DNA from: Prevotellaceae bacterium
GTDB taxonomy: Bacteria; Bacteroidota; Bacteroidia; Bacteroidales; Bacteroidaceae
Assembly: GCA_003150315.1 (NCBI GenBank)
Contig: QAML01000042.1
Coordinates: 1 to 58,281 of the forward strand
Reading direction: 5' to 3'
Length of the DNA stretch: 58,281 nt
Position numbers and translations under genes: made by a program. Below, one piece after another: positions 36,877 through 44,114 of this stretch. Numbering within the stretch: the stretch's first letter is position 1; each line of letters begins with the position of its first letter. Under the pieces are notes generated by a model. It was not told the DNA's origin and did not search any database. It saw only the letters and a list, made by a program, of their open reading frames with translations.

Positions 36877-37668
36877 CCCGCACAACTCCCAGAACGCCAC
36901 TGCCGAAGCGGCTGCCACATTCAGCGAATCCACTCCGTGCATCATGGGAATCCTTACCACATAGTCGGAATTTGATATGGTTTCATCGGGAAGTCCTTCG
37001 CCTTCCGTTCCCATTATTATTGCCAGTTTCGGTTCGGACTTCAGGCTCTCGTTGTCAAGCGTTACGGATTTTTCAGTCAATGCCATTGATGCAATTCTGA
37101 ATCCCAAAGCCCGCAATTCGGTTATGGGATTTTCCGTCCATGTCCACGGAACGAGGAAAACAGACCCCATGGAAACTCTAACGGCACGCCGCGTCATCGG
37201 GTCGCAAGAGTTTTTTGTCAGCACAACGGCATCAACGCCCAAAGCCGCCGCAGAGCGAAAAATGGCACCTATATTGGTGGAATCGACCACGTTATCAATG
37301 ACCACAATCCTTTCGGCATTTCTGCAAACATCCTCAAGTTTTCTGCAAGGTCGGCGACGCATGGCACACAACACCCCACGCGTAAGTTCATAACCCGTAA
37401 GGCGCGAAAGCAGTGCGCGGTCGCCCGTATAAACAGGCACATCGCCACAGCTGTTTATGATGTCGGCGGCATCGCCGTCAATGTGCCTGCGTTCACACAA
37501 GAGCGACACTGGTTCATAACCTGCCCCAAGGGCCACACGTATCACCTTGGGACTTTCGGCAATGAACAGTCCTCCTTCTTCCGCGCCACGGCGCAGCTGC
37601 CGCTCCGTAAGACGGCAGAAAACTTCCGCACCGGGGAAGTCAAGCGATGATATTTCAACTACCGGCAT
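36868..37668 (-). CDS. SpoU/TrmH-family RNA 2'-O-methyltransferase
   Basis: 266 residues. An N-terminal substrate-binding domain (about 1-105) precedes a SPOUT methyltransferase knot with the three SpoU motifs: VVIDNVVDSTNIGAIFRSAAALGVDAVVL, KLAIIMGTEGEGLPDE and VRIPMMHGVDSLNVAAASAVAFWE. The family methylates ribose 2'-OH groups in 23S rRNA or tRNA; which RNA cannot be decided. The start at 37668 (MPVVEISSL) is used; an ATG eight codons upstream is possible. It is convergent with the GH2 gene, and its stop codon lies within the terminator region. Confidence 0.92.
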   Translation of the reverse strand: MPVVEISSLDFPGAEVFCRLTERQLRRGAEEGGLFIAESPKVIRVALGAGYEPVSLLCERRHIDGDAADIINSCGDVPVYTGDRALLSRLTGYELTRGVLCAMRRRPCRKLEDVCRNAERIVVIDNVVDSTNIGAIFRSAAALGVDAVVLTKNSCDPMTRRAVRVSMGSVFLVPWTWTENPITELRALGFRIASMALTEKSVTLDNESLKSEPKLAIIMGTEGEGLPDETISNSDYVVRIPMMHGVDSLNVAAASAVAFWELCGKK

Positions 37669-37756
37669 TTTCAAACTTTTTATTTGCTGCAAAAGTAATC
37701 AATTGCTTTGTCGGCACAAAACAAAAGCCTTCCCCAAACTCCCCGAAGAATATATT

Positions 37757-37832
37757 TGATGTAGCAAAAACTACATAGGACGTAGAAAAAATTATATCAG
37801 ACATAATTTTTTCTACATCAGACCTTTTTTCA
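37757..37832. repeat. Second modular repeat family, copy 1 (left edge of island)
   Basis: Units GATGTAGCAAAAACTACAT, AGGACGTAGAAAAAATTAT, ATCAGACATAATTTTTTC, then TACATCAGACCTTTTTT. ATTAT/ATAAT and CTACAT/ATGTAG arms make nested palindromes ending in a T run. Nearly the same sequence recurs at 41896-41982, in the same orientation. The ACATAGGACGTAG unit resembles the first unit of repeat copy G (ACATAGGACTTCG), so the two families are probably related. Confidence 0.83.
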
Positions 37833-38005
37833 CCGCCTTGTAACCCATTGCAAGACAAATCGTTATAAGATTATCGCGCAGGTAGTGTAAAACGTTGTTC
37901 TCCAATGGTTTGTGCAAATTTTATGGAACGTTGGCATACGTCTTGAATATTTCCTTTTGCAAGGCAACGCCAAAACACGTGCCTTTGCAAAAAACTGTGT
38001 GATAA

Positions 38006-38038
38006 TTTGTTTGTTATGGAAAATAAATCATAAATTTG
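38006..38038 (+). promoter_or_regulatory. Promoter of the structured RNA
   Basis: TTTG at 38006-38009, 21-base spacer, TAAATTTG at 38031-38038: among the best matches in the window to the Bacteroidetes consensus. There is no open reading frame downstream before a terminator, so it drives an untranslated RNA. Confidence 0.7.
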
Positions 38039-38446
38039 CTGTCGGTTCTCAACCGACAGCCGTATGCGGCGCAGGGGCGTAAGCCCAGAACGCCGCTGCG
38101 GAAATGTAAACCCACGCCGAAAGGCCGGCACAAGCCGGCTGTGAGGGCGGGAGGTGAGAGCCGCAACATATTTAAGGCGTTTACTGCGCTTTGTTCTTGA
38201 CGGACTGAAATCTGGCAGTTTCAAATCTTCTCAAAGACAAATGCAACGGTAGATGCCTGCGGGATGTGTATATACGCATTCTTTTTACGGGGTTTTGTGT
38301 CCGCAATGCACGGACAGGAACTCTGTGAAAAGGTGTATCAGTACATATCGGCGTGGGCTTCTGCGTTGCTCGTTTCGAGAAGATGGGCAATGCCAGAGCC
38401 TCAGTTCGTGGGACGAGTAACGGTTTGACTCCCACGTCTTTTTTTT
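38039..38446 (+). ncRNA. Unidentified structured RNA of about 400 nt
   Basis: There is no convincing reading frame, but the structure is dense. Hairpins: CTGTCGGTT/AACCGACAG (38039-38059); GCGGCG/CGCCGC (38066-38096) enclosing GGGC-GTAA-GCCC; GCC-GAAA-GGC (38116-38125); GCCGGC-ACAA-GCCGGC (38124-38139). These lie inside TGCGG/CCGCA (38097-38165). In the 3' half: a near-perfect ATGTGTATATACGCAT palindrome, TGTCCG/CGGACA around 38299-38317, GCGTTGC/GCAATGC with an inner CTCG-TTT-CGAG, and a terminator CGTGGGA/TCCCACG (38407-38436) with an 8-T run. Two of the tetraloops are of the GNRA type. A 9-base match CCCACGCCG (38111) with CGGCGTGGG (38349) could close the two halves. It lacks the conserved RNase P, 6S, SRP and tmRNA signatures. 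The transcript start would be at or a few bases into the first hairpin. Confidence 0.65.
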
Positions 38447-38518
38447 ATGCTGCAAAACCATGTACGAATAATAACAACCGCCTTTTCGGGAGCCAAAGGC
38501 ATAAAAACATATTGTAAT

Positions 38519-38644
38519 ATGCTTAAAGTTGATTTTCTAATTCCTATTCCAGAAAGAAAACTTGTAAACTTCGATGATGTCGTAAAAATATTAGGCATCA
38601 ACATCAAAGAAACAGTAATCAGAAATACCACATTTCGGCACTAG
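38519..38644 (+). CDS. Doubtful small ORF between the structured RNA and the lipoprotein genes
   Basis: 41 codons starting MLKVDFLIPIPERKLVNF; a longer version of the same frame starts at 38447, inside the sequence directly after the RNA terminator. The composition looks protein-like (alternating hydrophobic and charged residues), but I recognise no family and see no promoter. It could be a remnant of a larger gene. Confidence 0.22.
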   Translation: MLKVDFLIPIPERKLVNFDDVVKILGINIKETVIRNTTFRH

Positions 38645-38728
38645 TTGACAAAATGTTTTTGTGGAAAATGTTTCGAAATATACAAAGCCCAATACTTGTG
38701 AATTTCTTAAATTGGAAAAATATATAAT

Positions 38729-39358
38729 ATGAAATCAATTACAAAATCATGCGCCATGATATTAGCATTCACCATTTCAGTGGCATCATGCGGCGGCAAC
38801 AGCGATAAAAAAATCCATATACAAGGTCTGCTATTGAACAAAACAAAAATAACCTTGGAAAAAGGTACAAGCGAAACGTTGACAGCAACAATAAGCCCAA
38901 TTGGGGCGGCGAAGAATGCGCTTGTATGGAAAACAAACAACGAACATATTGTGGCGGTATCGTCAACAGGAGAAGTTTCTGCCTTGAAAAATGGGCAAGC
39001 TGTTGTAACTGTTTCTGACGAGACCGAAAAAGTCTACGCTTCGTGCGATGTAAATGTTATAACCACTGTAATCGGCGTACTCGTAAATGCTGAGGTCATG
39101 TTGGCTGTTGGAGAAAAACAGCGGTTGACTGCTACTGTGTTGCCTGAAGACGCAACAAACACAAATGTTATATGGCAGTCGAGCAATGAAAACATAGTTG
39201 AGGTTTCTGCCGAGGGAACAGTGCTTGGCAAGGCACCAGGAGAAGCTACAGTAACGGTGACAACCATTGACCAAAAGAAACAGGCAAAATGCAGGATTGT
39301 TGTGAAATCCGCTTCTACAATAGAGTATCATCCGTTCGATGAACCTAAACATTGGTAA
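38729..39358 (+). CDS. Lipoprotein with two Ig-like (Big_2) domains
   Basis: 209 residues. Signal II with lipobox ending at Cys21 (SVASC), followed by GGN, so it is probably a surface or outer-membrane lipoprotein. Two bacterial Ig-like group 2 domains follow: about 33-112 (LLLNKTKITLEKGTSETLTA, STGEVSALKNGQAVVTV) and about 113-192 (VNAEVMLAVGEKQRLTA, AEGTVLGKAPGEATVTV). The last 15 residues contain no domain. Such proteins are stalks or adhesin modules; there is no catalytic region. The next lipoprotein gene begins 20 bases after its stop. Base composition here is more AT-rich than in the neighbouring housekeeping genes. Confidence 0.85.
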   Translation: MKSITKSCAMILAFTISVASCGGNSDKKIHIQGLLLNKTKITLEKGTSETLTATISPIGAAKNALVWKTNNEHIVAVSSTGEVSALKNGQAVVTVSDETEKVYASCDVNVITTVIGVLVNAEVMLAVGEKQRLTATVLPEDATNTNVIWQSSNENIVEVSAEGTVLGKAPGEATVTVTTIDQKKQAKCRIVVKSASTIEYHPFDEPKHW

Positions 39359-39378
39359 AACCTCCAAAAACAAGACGA

Positions 39379-40659
39379 ATGAAAAATAAAATTTTATACC
39401 TATTGTTTGCCTTGGCACTGTCATTGTCAAGTTGCGAGCAAGGTCAAGAAAACAACGGCAGAAAGGACATGAAAACTCTTACATTTAAGGTTTCCATATG
39501 CCAATACAATGACAAAGGAACAAAGGTCGCGTCTGACGACAAGAAAACATGGAAAAACGGCGACCAAATATACGTGGCGGTAGATGGCGACAGAAACAAC
39601 CTTTGTGCATTGACATACAATGGAGAAGACTGGATTGTGAGCAAACTTAGCGACAAAGCCGATTTTTCTTCACATGGAAGTCTGAATGCTGTTTACGCCG
39701 AAAAATTAAGGTATGAACAAGGCTATATTTCCACACAAGGCGACATCCTTTATACTGATAAGGGTACTTATGAAACTAAAAACAATATCGTATTCATAAC
39801 CTTGAACATGAATGTACGCCCTGTTGCTAAAATCAAAATAACGGGAATACCTGTCGGCTTTTATATAGAGGGATTAAAAGAATTCAGCTCTGTTGATATT
39901 GGAAACATGACGTGGAACAAAACATATAATGCAGAAAAGCAATACATGGAATCTAATGGGAAAGACGAAACGGTATATTATGGTTTGTTTGACGATTCAA
40001 ATGGCGACTTTACTATAAAACTGCTCAACAGCCAAGGGGCATATTACGAAAAGACATTTGGCTCGAAAAATGTTTTAGCTGGAGACTACATAATAATTGA
40101 TGGTCCACAAAATACTCAAGACTGGAAGTCTTTCATTCCTTTGCAAGGCATAAAGAAAAATCGTGACGTAATGGTTGTGTTAAATGGAAAAGTTTCTGCA
40201 AAAGAGTTATTCTCCTTGATCCCTAAGAATGCCACCAACCATGAAGTTTCTTATTCCTCAGACAACACTTCAGTGGCATCTGTTGATGCCGACGGCAATA
40301 TTTTCGGAAATTCACTGGGTGATGCCGTTATAACGGTTACTACAAAAGATGGAGGCTATTCTTGCAATATAAACATAAAGGTCATAGACATAACCCAATA
40401 TATTTCTGCAGAAATCAAAAAAACAGGAATTTACATTAGCACTACAATATATTACAAAAGGACGTGTACCATAAAAAACATTAGCGATTGCGACATCTTA
40501 GTAAAAAGTTTAAATAACATTGATGTCAACAAGACAGTACCGGCTAATTCCTCATTGGATATTAGTTTCTACAATTACTATGACGTAACCCCTGAAATGA
40601 AAATCACATTTACGTATGATGATACGGTATACAGCATAATAGGCAAATGGGTAATATAG
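39379..40659 (+). CDS. Lipoprotein, fimbrillin-like N-terminal part plus Ig-like segment
   Basis: 426 residues with lipobox ending at Cys19 (SLSSC). The segment TKVASDDKKTWKNGDQIYVAVDGD resembles the start of the Bacteroidales fimbrillin-like fold (Trp-x-x-GDxI), and the N-terminal half is beta-rich. A Big_2-like stretch (YSSDNTSVASVDADGNIFGNSLGDAVITVTT) lies about 293-335, followed by a beta-rich C-terminal domain of unknown type. The ATG at 39379 is used: the lipoprotein signal starts there, whereas an upstream start at 39352 overlaps the preceding gene. It is probably cotranscribed with the Big_2 lipoprotein. The fimbrillin assignment is tentative. Confidence 0.75.
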   Translation: MKNKILYLLFALALSLSSCEQGQENNGRKDMKTLTFKVSICQYNDKGTKVASDDKKTWKNGDQIYVAVDGDRNNLCALTYNGEDWIVSKLSDKADFSSHGSLNAVYAEKLRYEQGYISTQGDILYTDKGTYETKNNIVFITLNMNVRPVAKIKITGIPVGFYIEGLKEFSSVDIGNMTWNKTYNAEKQYMESNGKDETVYYGLFDDSNGDFTIKLLNSQGAYYEKTFGSKNVLAGDYIIIDGPQNTQDWKSFIPLQGIKKNRDVMVVLNGKVSAKELFSLIPKNATNHEVSYSSDNTSVASVDADGNIFGNSLGDAVITVTTKDGGYSCNINIKVIDITQYISAEIKKTGIYISTTIYYKRTCTIKNISDCDILVKSLNNIDVNKTVPANSSLDISFYNYYDVTPEMKITFTYDDTVYSIIGKWVI

Positions 40660-40679
40660 GGTCTAAAAAAGGCAGACAA

Positions 40680-40733
40680 TACAACCATTACGGACAGAAG
40701 ACAGGCTTCGCTCCATCGCAGAAAGGCATAAAC
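40680..40733 (+). pseudogene. Vestige of the C-terminal tail of an LRR surface-protein gene
   Basis: In one frame this reads YNHYGQKTGFAPSQKGIN, which parallels the tail of the complete LRR gene just downstream (YSTDGTRLASPQKGIN). The nucleotides are also close (gctccatcgcagaaaggcat against gcctccccgcagaagggcat). There is no upstream LRR sequence and no start, so it looks like the leftover end of a deleted or recombined paralogue. Confidence 0.55.
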
Positions 40734-40750
40734 TATAATACAAATCGACA

Positions 40751-41791
40751 ATGAAATACTTCAAATTAAAGGCAACACTCATACTGGCGATGTTGCTTTG
40801 CAACATATCCGCATCTGCGTATACGGAAATATGGCAAAAAGGCATAAGATACACGCTTGGCAATGACGGAACGGCGGCTGTGAGCGGCATATACGGAATA
40901 ACCGCCGCCATAATCCCCGAAAAGGTAACGTACGATGGAATGGAATACGCCGTTACGAGCATAGAGGAATATGCTCTCTCATTCTGCACCAGCCTTGTCT
41001 CTGTTGTCATTCCCTGCTCCGTTACGAGCATTGGGGACGGCACTTTCGGTAATTGCACGGGGCTTGTTTCTGTGGACATTCCAAACTCAGTAACAAGCAT
41101 AGGGGATTATGCTTTCATGGGTTGCGAGAGCCTTGCTTCCATAGTCATCCCCAATTCCGTTACGTACATAGGGGATTATGCTTTCATGGGTTGCGAAAGC
41201 CTTGCTTCGATTGCCATCCCCTGCTCTGTTACAGACATAGGGAGATACGCTTTCTGTGAGTGCAGCAACCTTGCTTCCGTTGTTATCCCTAACTCCGTTG
41301 CGGGCATAGGAGATGCCGCGTTCGCTCGTTGCACGCGCCTTGCCTCCATAGTAATCCCCAACTCCATTACTAGCATAGAGGCATATACTTTCCAAACTTG
41401 TACGGGTCTTGTCTCTGTGGATATTCCCTACTCCGTCACGAGCATAGGAAAAAGTGCTTTCACTAGTTGTAACAGCCTCAAGAAGTTGGTGTGTCATGCC
41501 ACAACGCCCCCTGTATTCGATGATGAGTTTTGGGGTGCCTTTGTTGGTGTTGACAAGAACGAATGCACGCTCTACGTTCCGCAGGAGAGTCTTGATGCCT
41601 ACAAGTCCGCCGCACAGTGGAAGGAGTTCTTCTTCCTTGAGACAGGCATAAAGAACGTGCCGAACACGTCTTCCTCCGCCACGGAGTCGGAACGCTACTC
41701 AACCGATGGCACGCGCCTCGCCTCCCCGCAGAAGGGCATAAACATTATAAGGATGAGCGACGGCACAGTGAAGAAAGTGCTTGTGAAATAA
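40751..41791 (+). CDS. BspA-type leucine-rich repeat (LRR_5) surface protein
   Basis: 346 residues. Signal peptide about 1-23; then eight 23-residue TpLRR/BspA units of the form VTSIGDYAFMGCESLASIVIPNS (about 70-260); a short capping segment KKLVCHATTPPVFDDEFWG; and a tail YSTDGTRLASPQKGINIIR...KKVLVK that resembles the C-terminal sequence seen on many exported Prevotella-type proteins. Relatives bind fibronectin, fibrinogen or host cells. Neighbouring units are nearly identical at DNA level (41093-41161 and 41162-41230), so repeat number may vary by recombination. Last gene of the lipoprotein-LRR island. Confidence 0.9.
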   Translation: MKYFKLKATLILAMLLCNISASAYTEIWQKGIRYTLGNDGTAAVSGIYGITAAIIPEKVTYDGMEYAVTSIEEYALSFCTSLVSVVIPCSVTSIGDGTFGNCTGLVSVDIPNSVTSIGDYAFMGCESLASIVIPNSVTYIGDYAFMGCESLASIAIPCSVTDIGRYAFCECSNLASVVIPNSVAGIGDAAFARCTRLASIVIPNSITSIEAYTFQTCTGLVSVDIPYSVTSIGKSAFTSCNSLKKLVCHATTPPVFDDEFWGAFVGVDKNECTLYVPQESLDAYKSAAQWKEFFFLETGIKNVPNTSSSATESERYSTDGTRLASPQKGINIIRMSDGTVKKVLVK

Positions 41792-41833
41792 GCTTAGTCC
41801 ATGAGTACTTAAAAGTTACCTTTTTTATACTTT

Positions 41834-41863
41834 GTGGGGCGGCTTTATGCCGTCCCACTTTCG
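41834..41863 (+). terminator. Terminator after the LRR gene
   Basis: GTGGGGCGGC (41834-41843) pairs with GCCGTCCCAC (41849-41858) over TTTAT, followed by a short TTTC. The T run is weak, but the stem is ten base pairs. Confidence 0.65.
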
Positions 41864-41895
41864 TATGTGCCGTAAATGGAACAGGGCAGAGCCAC

Positions 41896-41982
41896 GAAAA
41901 CTACATCGGATGTAGAAAAAACTACATAGGACGTAGAAAAAATTATGTCTGATATAATTCAAACTACATCAGACCTTTTTTC
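41896..41982. repeat. Second modular repeat family, copy 2 (right edge of island)
   Basis: ACTACATCGGATGTAGAAAA, ACTACATAGGACGTAGAAAA, AATTATGTCTGATATAATTC, then CTACATCAGACCTTTTTTC. It has one unit more than copy 1, in the same orientation. The rest of the gap to 42251 shows only a small AAGGTT/AACCTT palindrome near 42194 and no gene. Confidence 0.83.
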
Positions 41983-42251
41983 GACCACTTGCAATGCTCT
42001 GAAAAACATAAAGTTACGTTTTTGCGCCAAATTATCACAAACATCTGTTATACAGTTTGTTATGTTTTTCATGTTTTTTTGCCCACATACCACCGGGAAT
42101 GGCGGAAATGCCATTTGGCTTGCCGCATCCGTAAAACTATCGAAAAGCAATTCTTTGTTTCGCAAATAATGCGTAATTTTACAGGTTGAAACCAAGGTTT
42201 TAACCTTTTTCGCATACAGTCTTTATTTGATTGTCAAACTTTTAGATAGAA

Positions 42252-44108
42252 ATGAATATCAAAAAAGCAGTTTTATCACTTGGGGCAGCCATCCTTACTT
42301 TGTCAGGCACGCTCAACGCGCAAATACGTCCGTTTCGTTTTGCACAAATCACCGACATACACCTAAATCCGAACAATGCCAATCCCACGGAAGGCTTGTT
42401 GCGCTCTGTGGCACAGATTAACGCCACAGACAGTTTGGACTTCGTTCTCATTACAGGCGACATAGCCGACTACGGAGACCGGAAAACCATTGAAAAAGTG
42501 AAGAGTTGTCTTGATTTGTTGAAGTATAAATACTACATCATACTCGGCAATCACGAAACCACCTGGAGCGACAGCGGCTGCATGGCATTCAGTGAAATTT
42601 TCGGCAGCGAGAGATTTGAATTCAAGCACAACGGAATACTTTTTCTCGGTTTCAACACCGGACCTTTCATGCGTATGGCTTACGGACACGTTGTGCCGCA
42701 GGACATAACCTGGCTGAAACAGGAAATGGACAAATGGGGCAAAGACAAGCCGGTGATTCTCGTAACCCATTACCCGCTGACGAAAGGAGATGTGGACAAT
42801 TGGTACGATGTAACCGATGCCATTCGTCCCTACAACATAAGACTGATGATTGGCGGGCATTATCATGCCAACCGTAATTTGAAATATGACGGCATTCCGG
42901 GAATTCTAATGCGTTCGAACCTTGCCGATGATAAAGGAAAGAACGGATACGGAATTTACGACGTAACAGAGGACTCGATAAAGGTTTACACCCAAAACAT
43001 AGGAGAACCTAAAAAAGAATGGGCGGCTTTCCCACTGAAAGGTGAACTTTTTGACCACAACGCCAAGGCAAACGAATATCCCGACTACTCGGTTAACAAT
43101 CAATACGGCGTGAAAGTAAAATGGTGTGTCAAAGGTGAGGGCGGCATCTACTCTTCGCCTTTCAAAGAAGACAACAGACTTTTTGTGGGAGACGACACCG
43201 GCAAACTCACAGCCTATAACATAAAGAACGGGAAGCGTTTGTGGCAATTTTCCGTCCAAAGACGCATTGTAGGAGACTGCGCGGCAGAAAACGGAATAGT
43301 GGTGTTCGGAAGTGCAGACAGCACTGTTTACGGCGTAAGTTCCGCAAACGGCAAAATGATTTGGAAACTGAAAACGCAGGGACCGGTTCTCGGAGCTGTG
43401 AGAATAGTAAACGGTTTGGCATATATTGGTGCAAGCGACAACAAAATGCGCTGCATAGACACAAAGACGGGAAAAGAGGTATGGGAATACAGCGGCGTAA
43501 CGGGATATATCGTTACACGCCCGCTCGTAACCGACGGAAAAGTGATTTTCGGGGCTTGGGACAACACGCTGTACGCTCTCGATGCTTCAAACGGTTCGGA
43601 AGTTTGGAAATGGAAAGGCGGAAAAGACGGAATGCATTTCTCTCCCGCGTCGGCATGGTCCGTGAGTGCTAACGGAAAAGTCTTTATTGCCGCGCCCGAC
43701 AGGTATCTGACAGCAATAGACCTTAAAACGGGAAGCACGGTGTGGCGCACAAACGCTTCTATGGTGCGAGAATCAATAGGAATGTCGGAAGACGGAAAAA
43801 CTATATTCGCAAAGACAATGAACGACAGCGTGGTTTGCTACCCTACCGAGGGAAACACGCCAAAAGAAGTATGGGCTTCGAATGCAGGATTCGGCTATGA
43901 ACACGCACCTTCCATGCCTTTGGAAAGCCAGGGGACGGTTTACGGCGGAACATGTAGCGGACTTGTTTATGCTTTGGACGCAAAGAGCGGAAAACTAAAA
44001 TGGAAATATAAAATAGGAAACTCACTCGTAAACACCGTGCTGCCTTTGAGCGCAAAAGAAGTGGCGGTTACATCGAGCGACGGAACTATTGCAATACTCT
44101 CCAAATAA
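42252..44108 (+). CDS. Exported metallophosphoesterase fused to a PQQ-type beta-propeller
   Basis: 618 residues, signal peptide about 1-24. Calcineurin-like phosphoesterase domain about 25-250 with all metal motifs: DIHLNP, GDIADYGD, GNHET, VTHYPL and GGHYHAN. A linker is followed by a PQQ-like repeat propeller about 290-618 (GKLTAYNIKNGKRLWQF, GSADSTVYGVSSANGKMIWKL, GAWDNTLYALDASNGSEVWKW, SGLVYALDAKSGKLKWKY). First gene of the peptidoglycan salvage operon, six bases before namZ. It could remove phosphate from a muropeptide, lipid-linked or teichoic-type product so that sugars can be imported, with the propeller as the binding module (inference). I do not know a characterised protein of this layout in MurNAc salvage. 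Confidence 0.85.
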   Translation: MNIKKAVLSLGAAILTLSGTLNAQIRPFRFAQITDIHLNPNNANPTEGLLRSVAQINATDSLDFVLITGDIADYGDRKTIEKVKSCLDLLKYKYYIILGNHETTWSDSGCMAFSEIFGSERFEFKHNGILFLGFNTGPFMRMAYGHVVPQDITWLKQEMDKWGKDKPVILVTHYPLTKGDVDNWYDVTDAIRPYNIRLMIGGHYHANRNLKYDGIPGILMRSNLADDKGKNGYGIYDVTEDSIKVYTQNIGEPKKEWAAFPLKGELFDHNAKANEYPDYSVNNQYGVKVKWCVKGEGGIYSSPFKEDNRLFVGDDTGKLTAYNIKNGKRLWQFSVQRRIVGDCAAENGIVVFGSADSTVYGVSSANGKMIWKLKTQGPVLGAVRIVNGLAYIGASDNKMRCIDTKTGKEVWEYSGVTGYIVTRPLVTDGKVIFGAWDNTLYALDASNGSEVWKWKGGKDGMHFSPASAWSVSANGKVFIAAPDRYLTAIDLKTGSTVWRTNASMVRESIGMSEDGKTIFAKTMNDSVVCYPTEGNTPKEVWASNAGFGYEHAPSMPLESQGTVYGGTCSGLVYALDAKSGKLKWKYKIGNSLVNTVLPLSAKEVAVTSSDGTIAILSK

Positions 44109-44114
44109 GTCAAA

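Noticed and set aside
38400..38436. T-arm-like GGTTTGACTCC suggesting a tRNA
   Set aside because: The flanking bases do not form the T stem, and no acceptor or anticodon arm can be drawn; the segment is explained by the terminator hairpin.
38039..38446. Identification of the structured RNA as RNase P RNA or a group II intron
   Set aside because: The GAGGAAAGTCC-type RNase P core is absent. An AGCCGTATGCGG stretch recalls intron domain V, but the rest of the domain, its bulge and any reverse transcriptase gene are missing.
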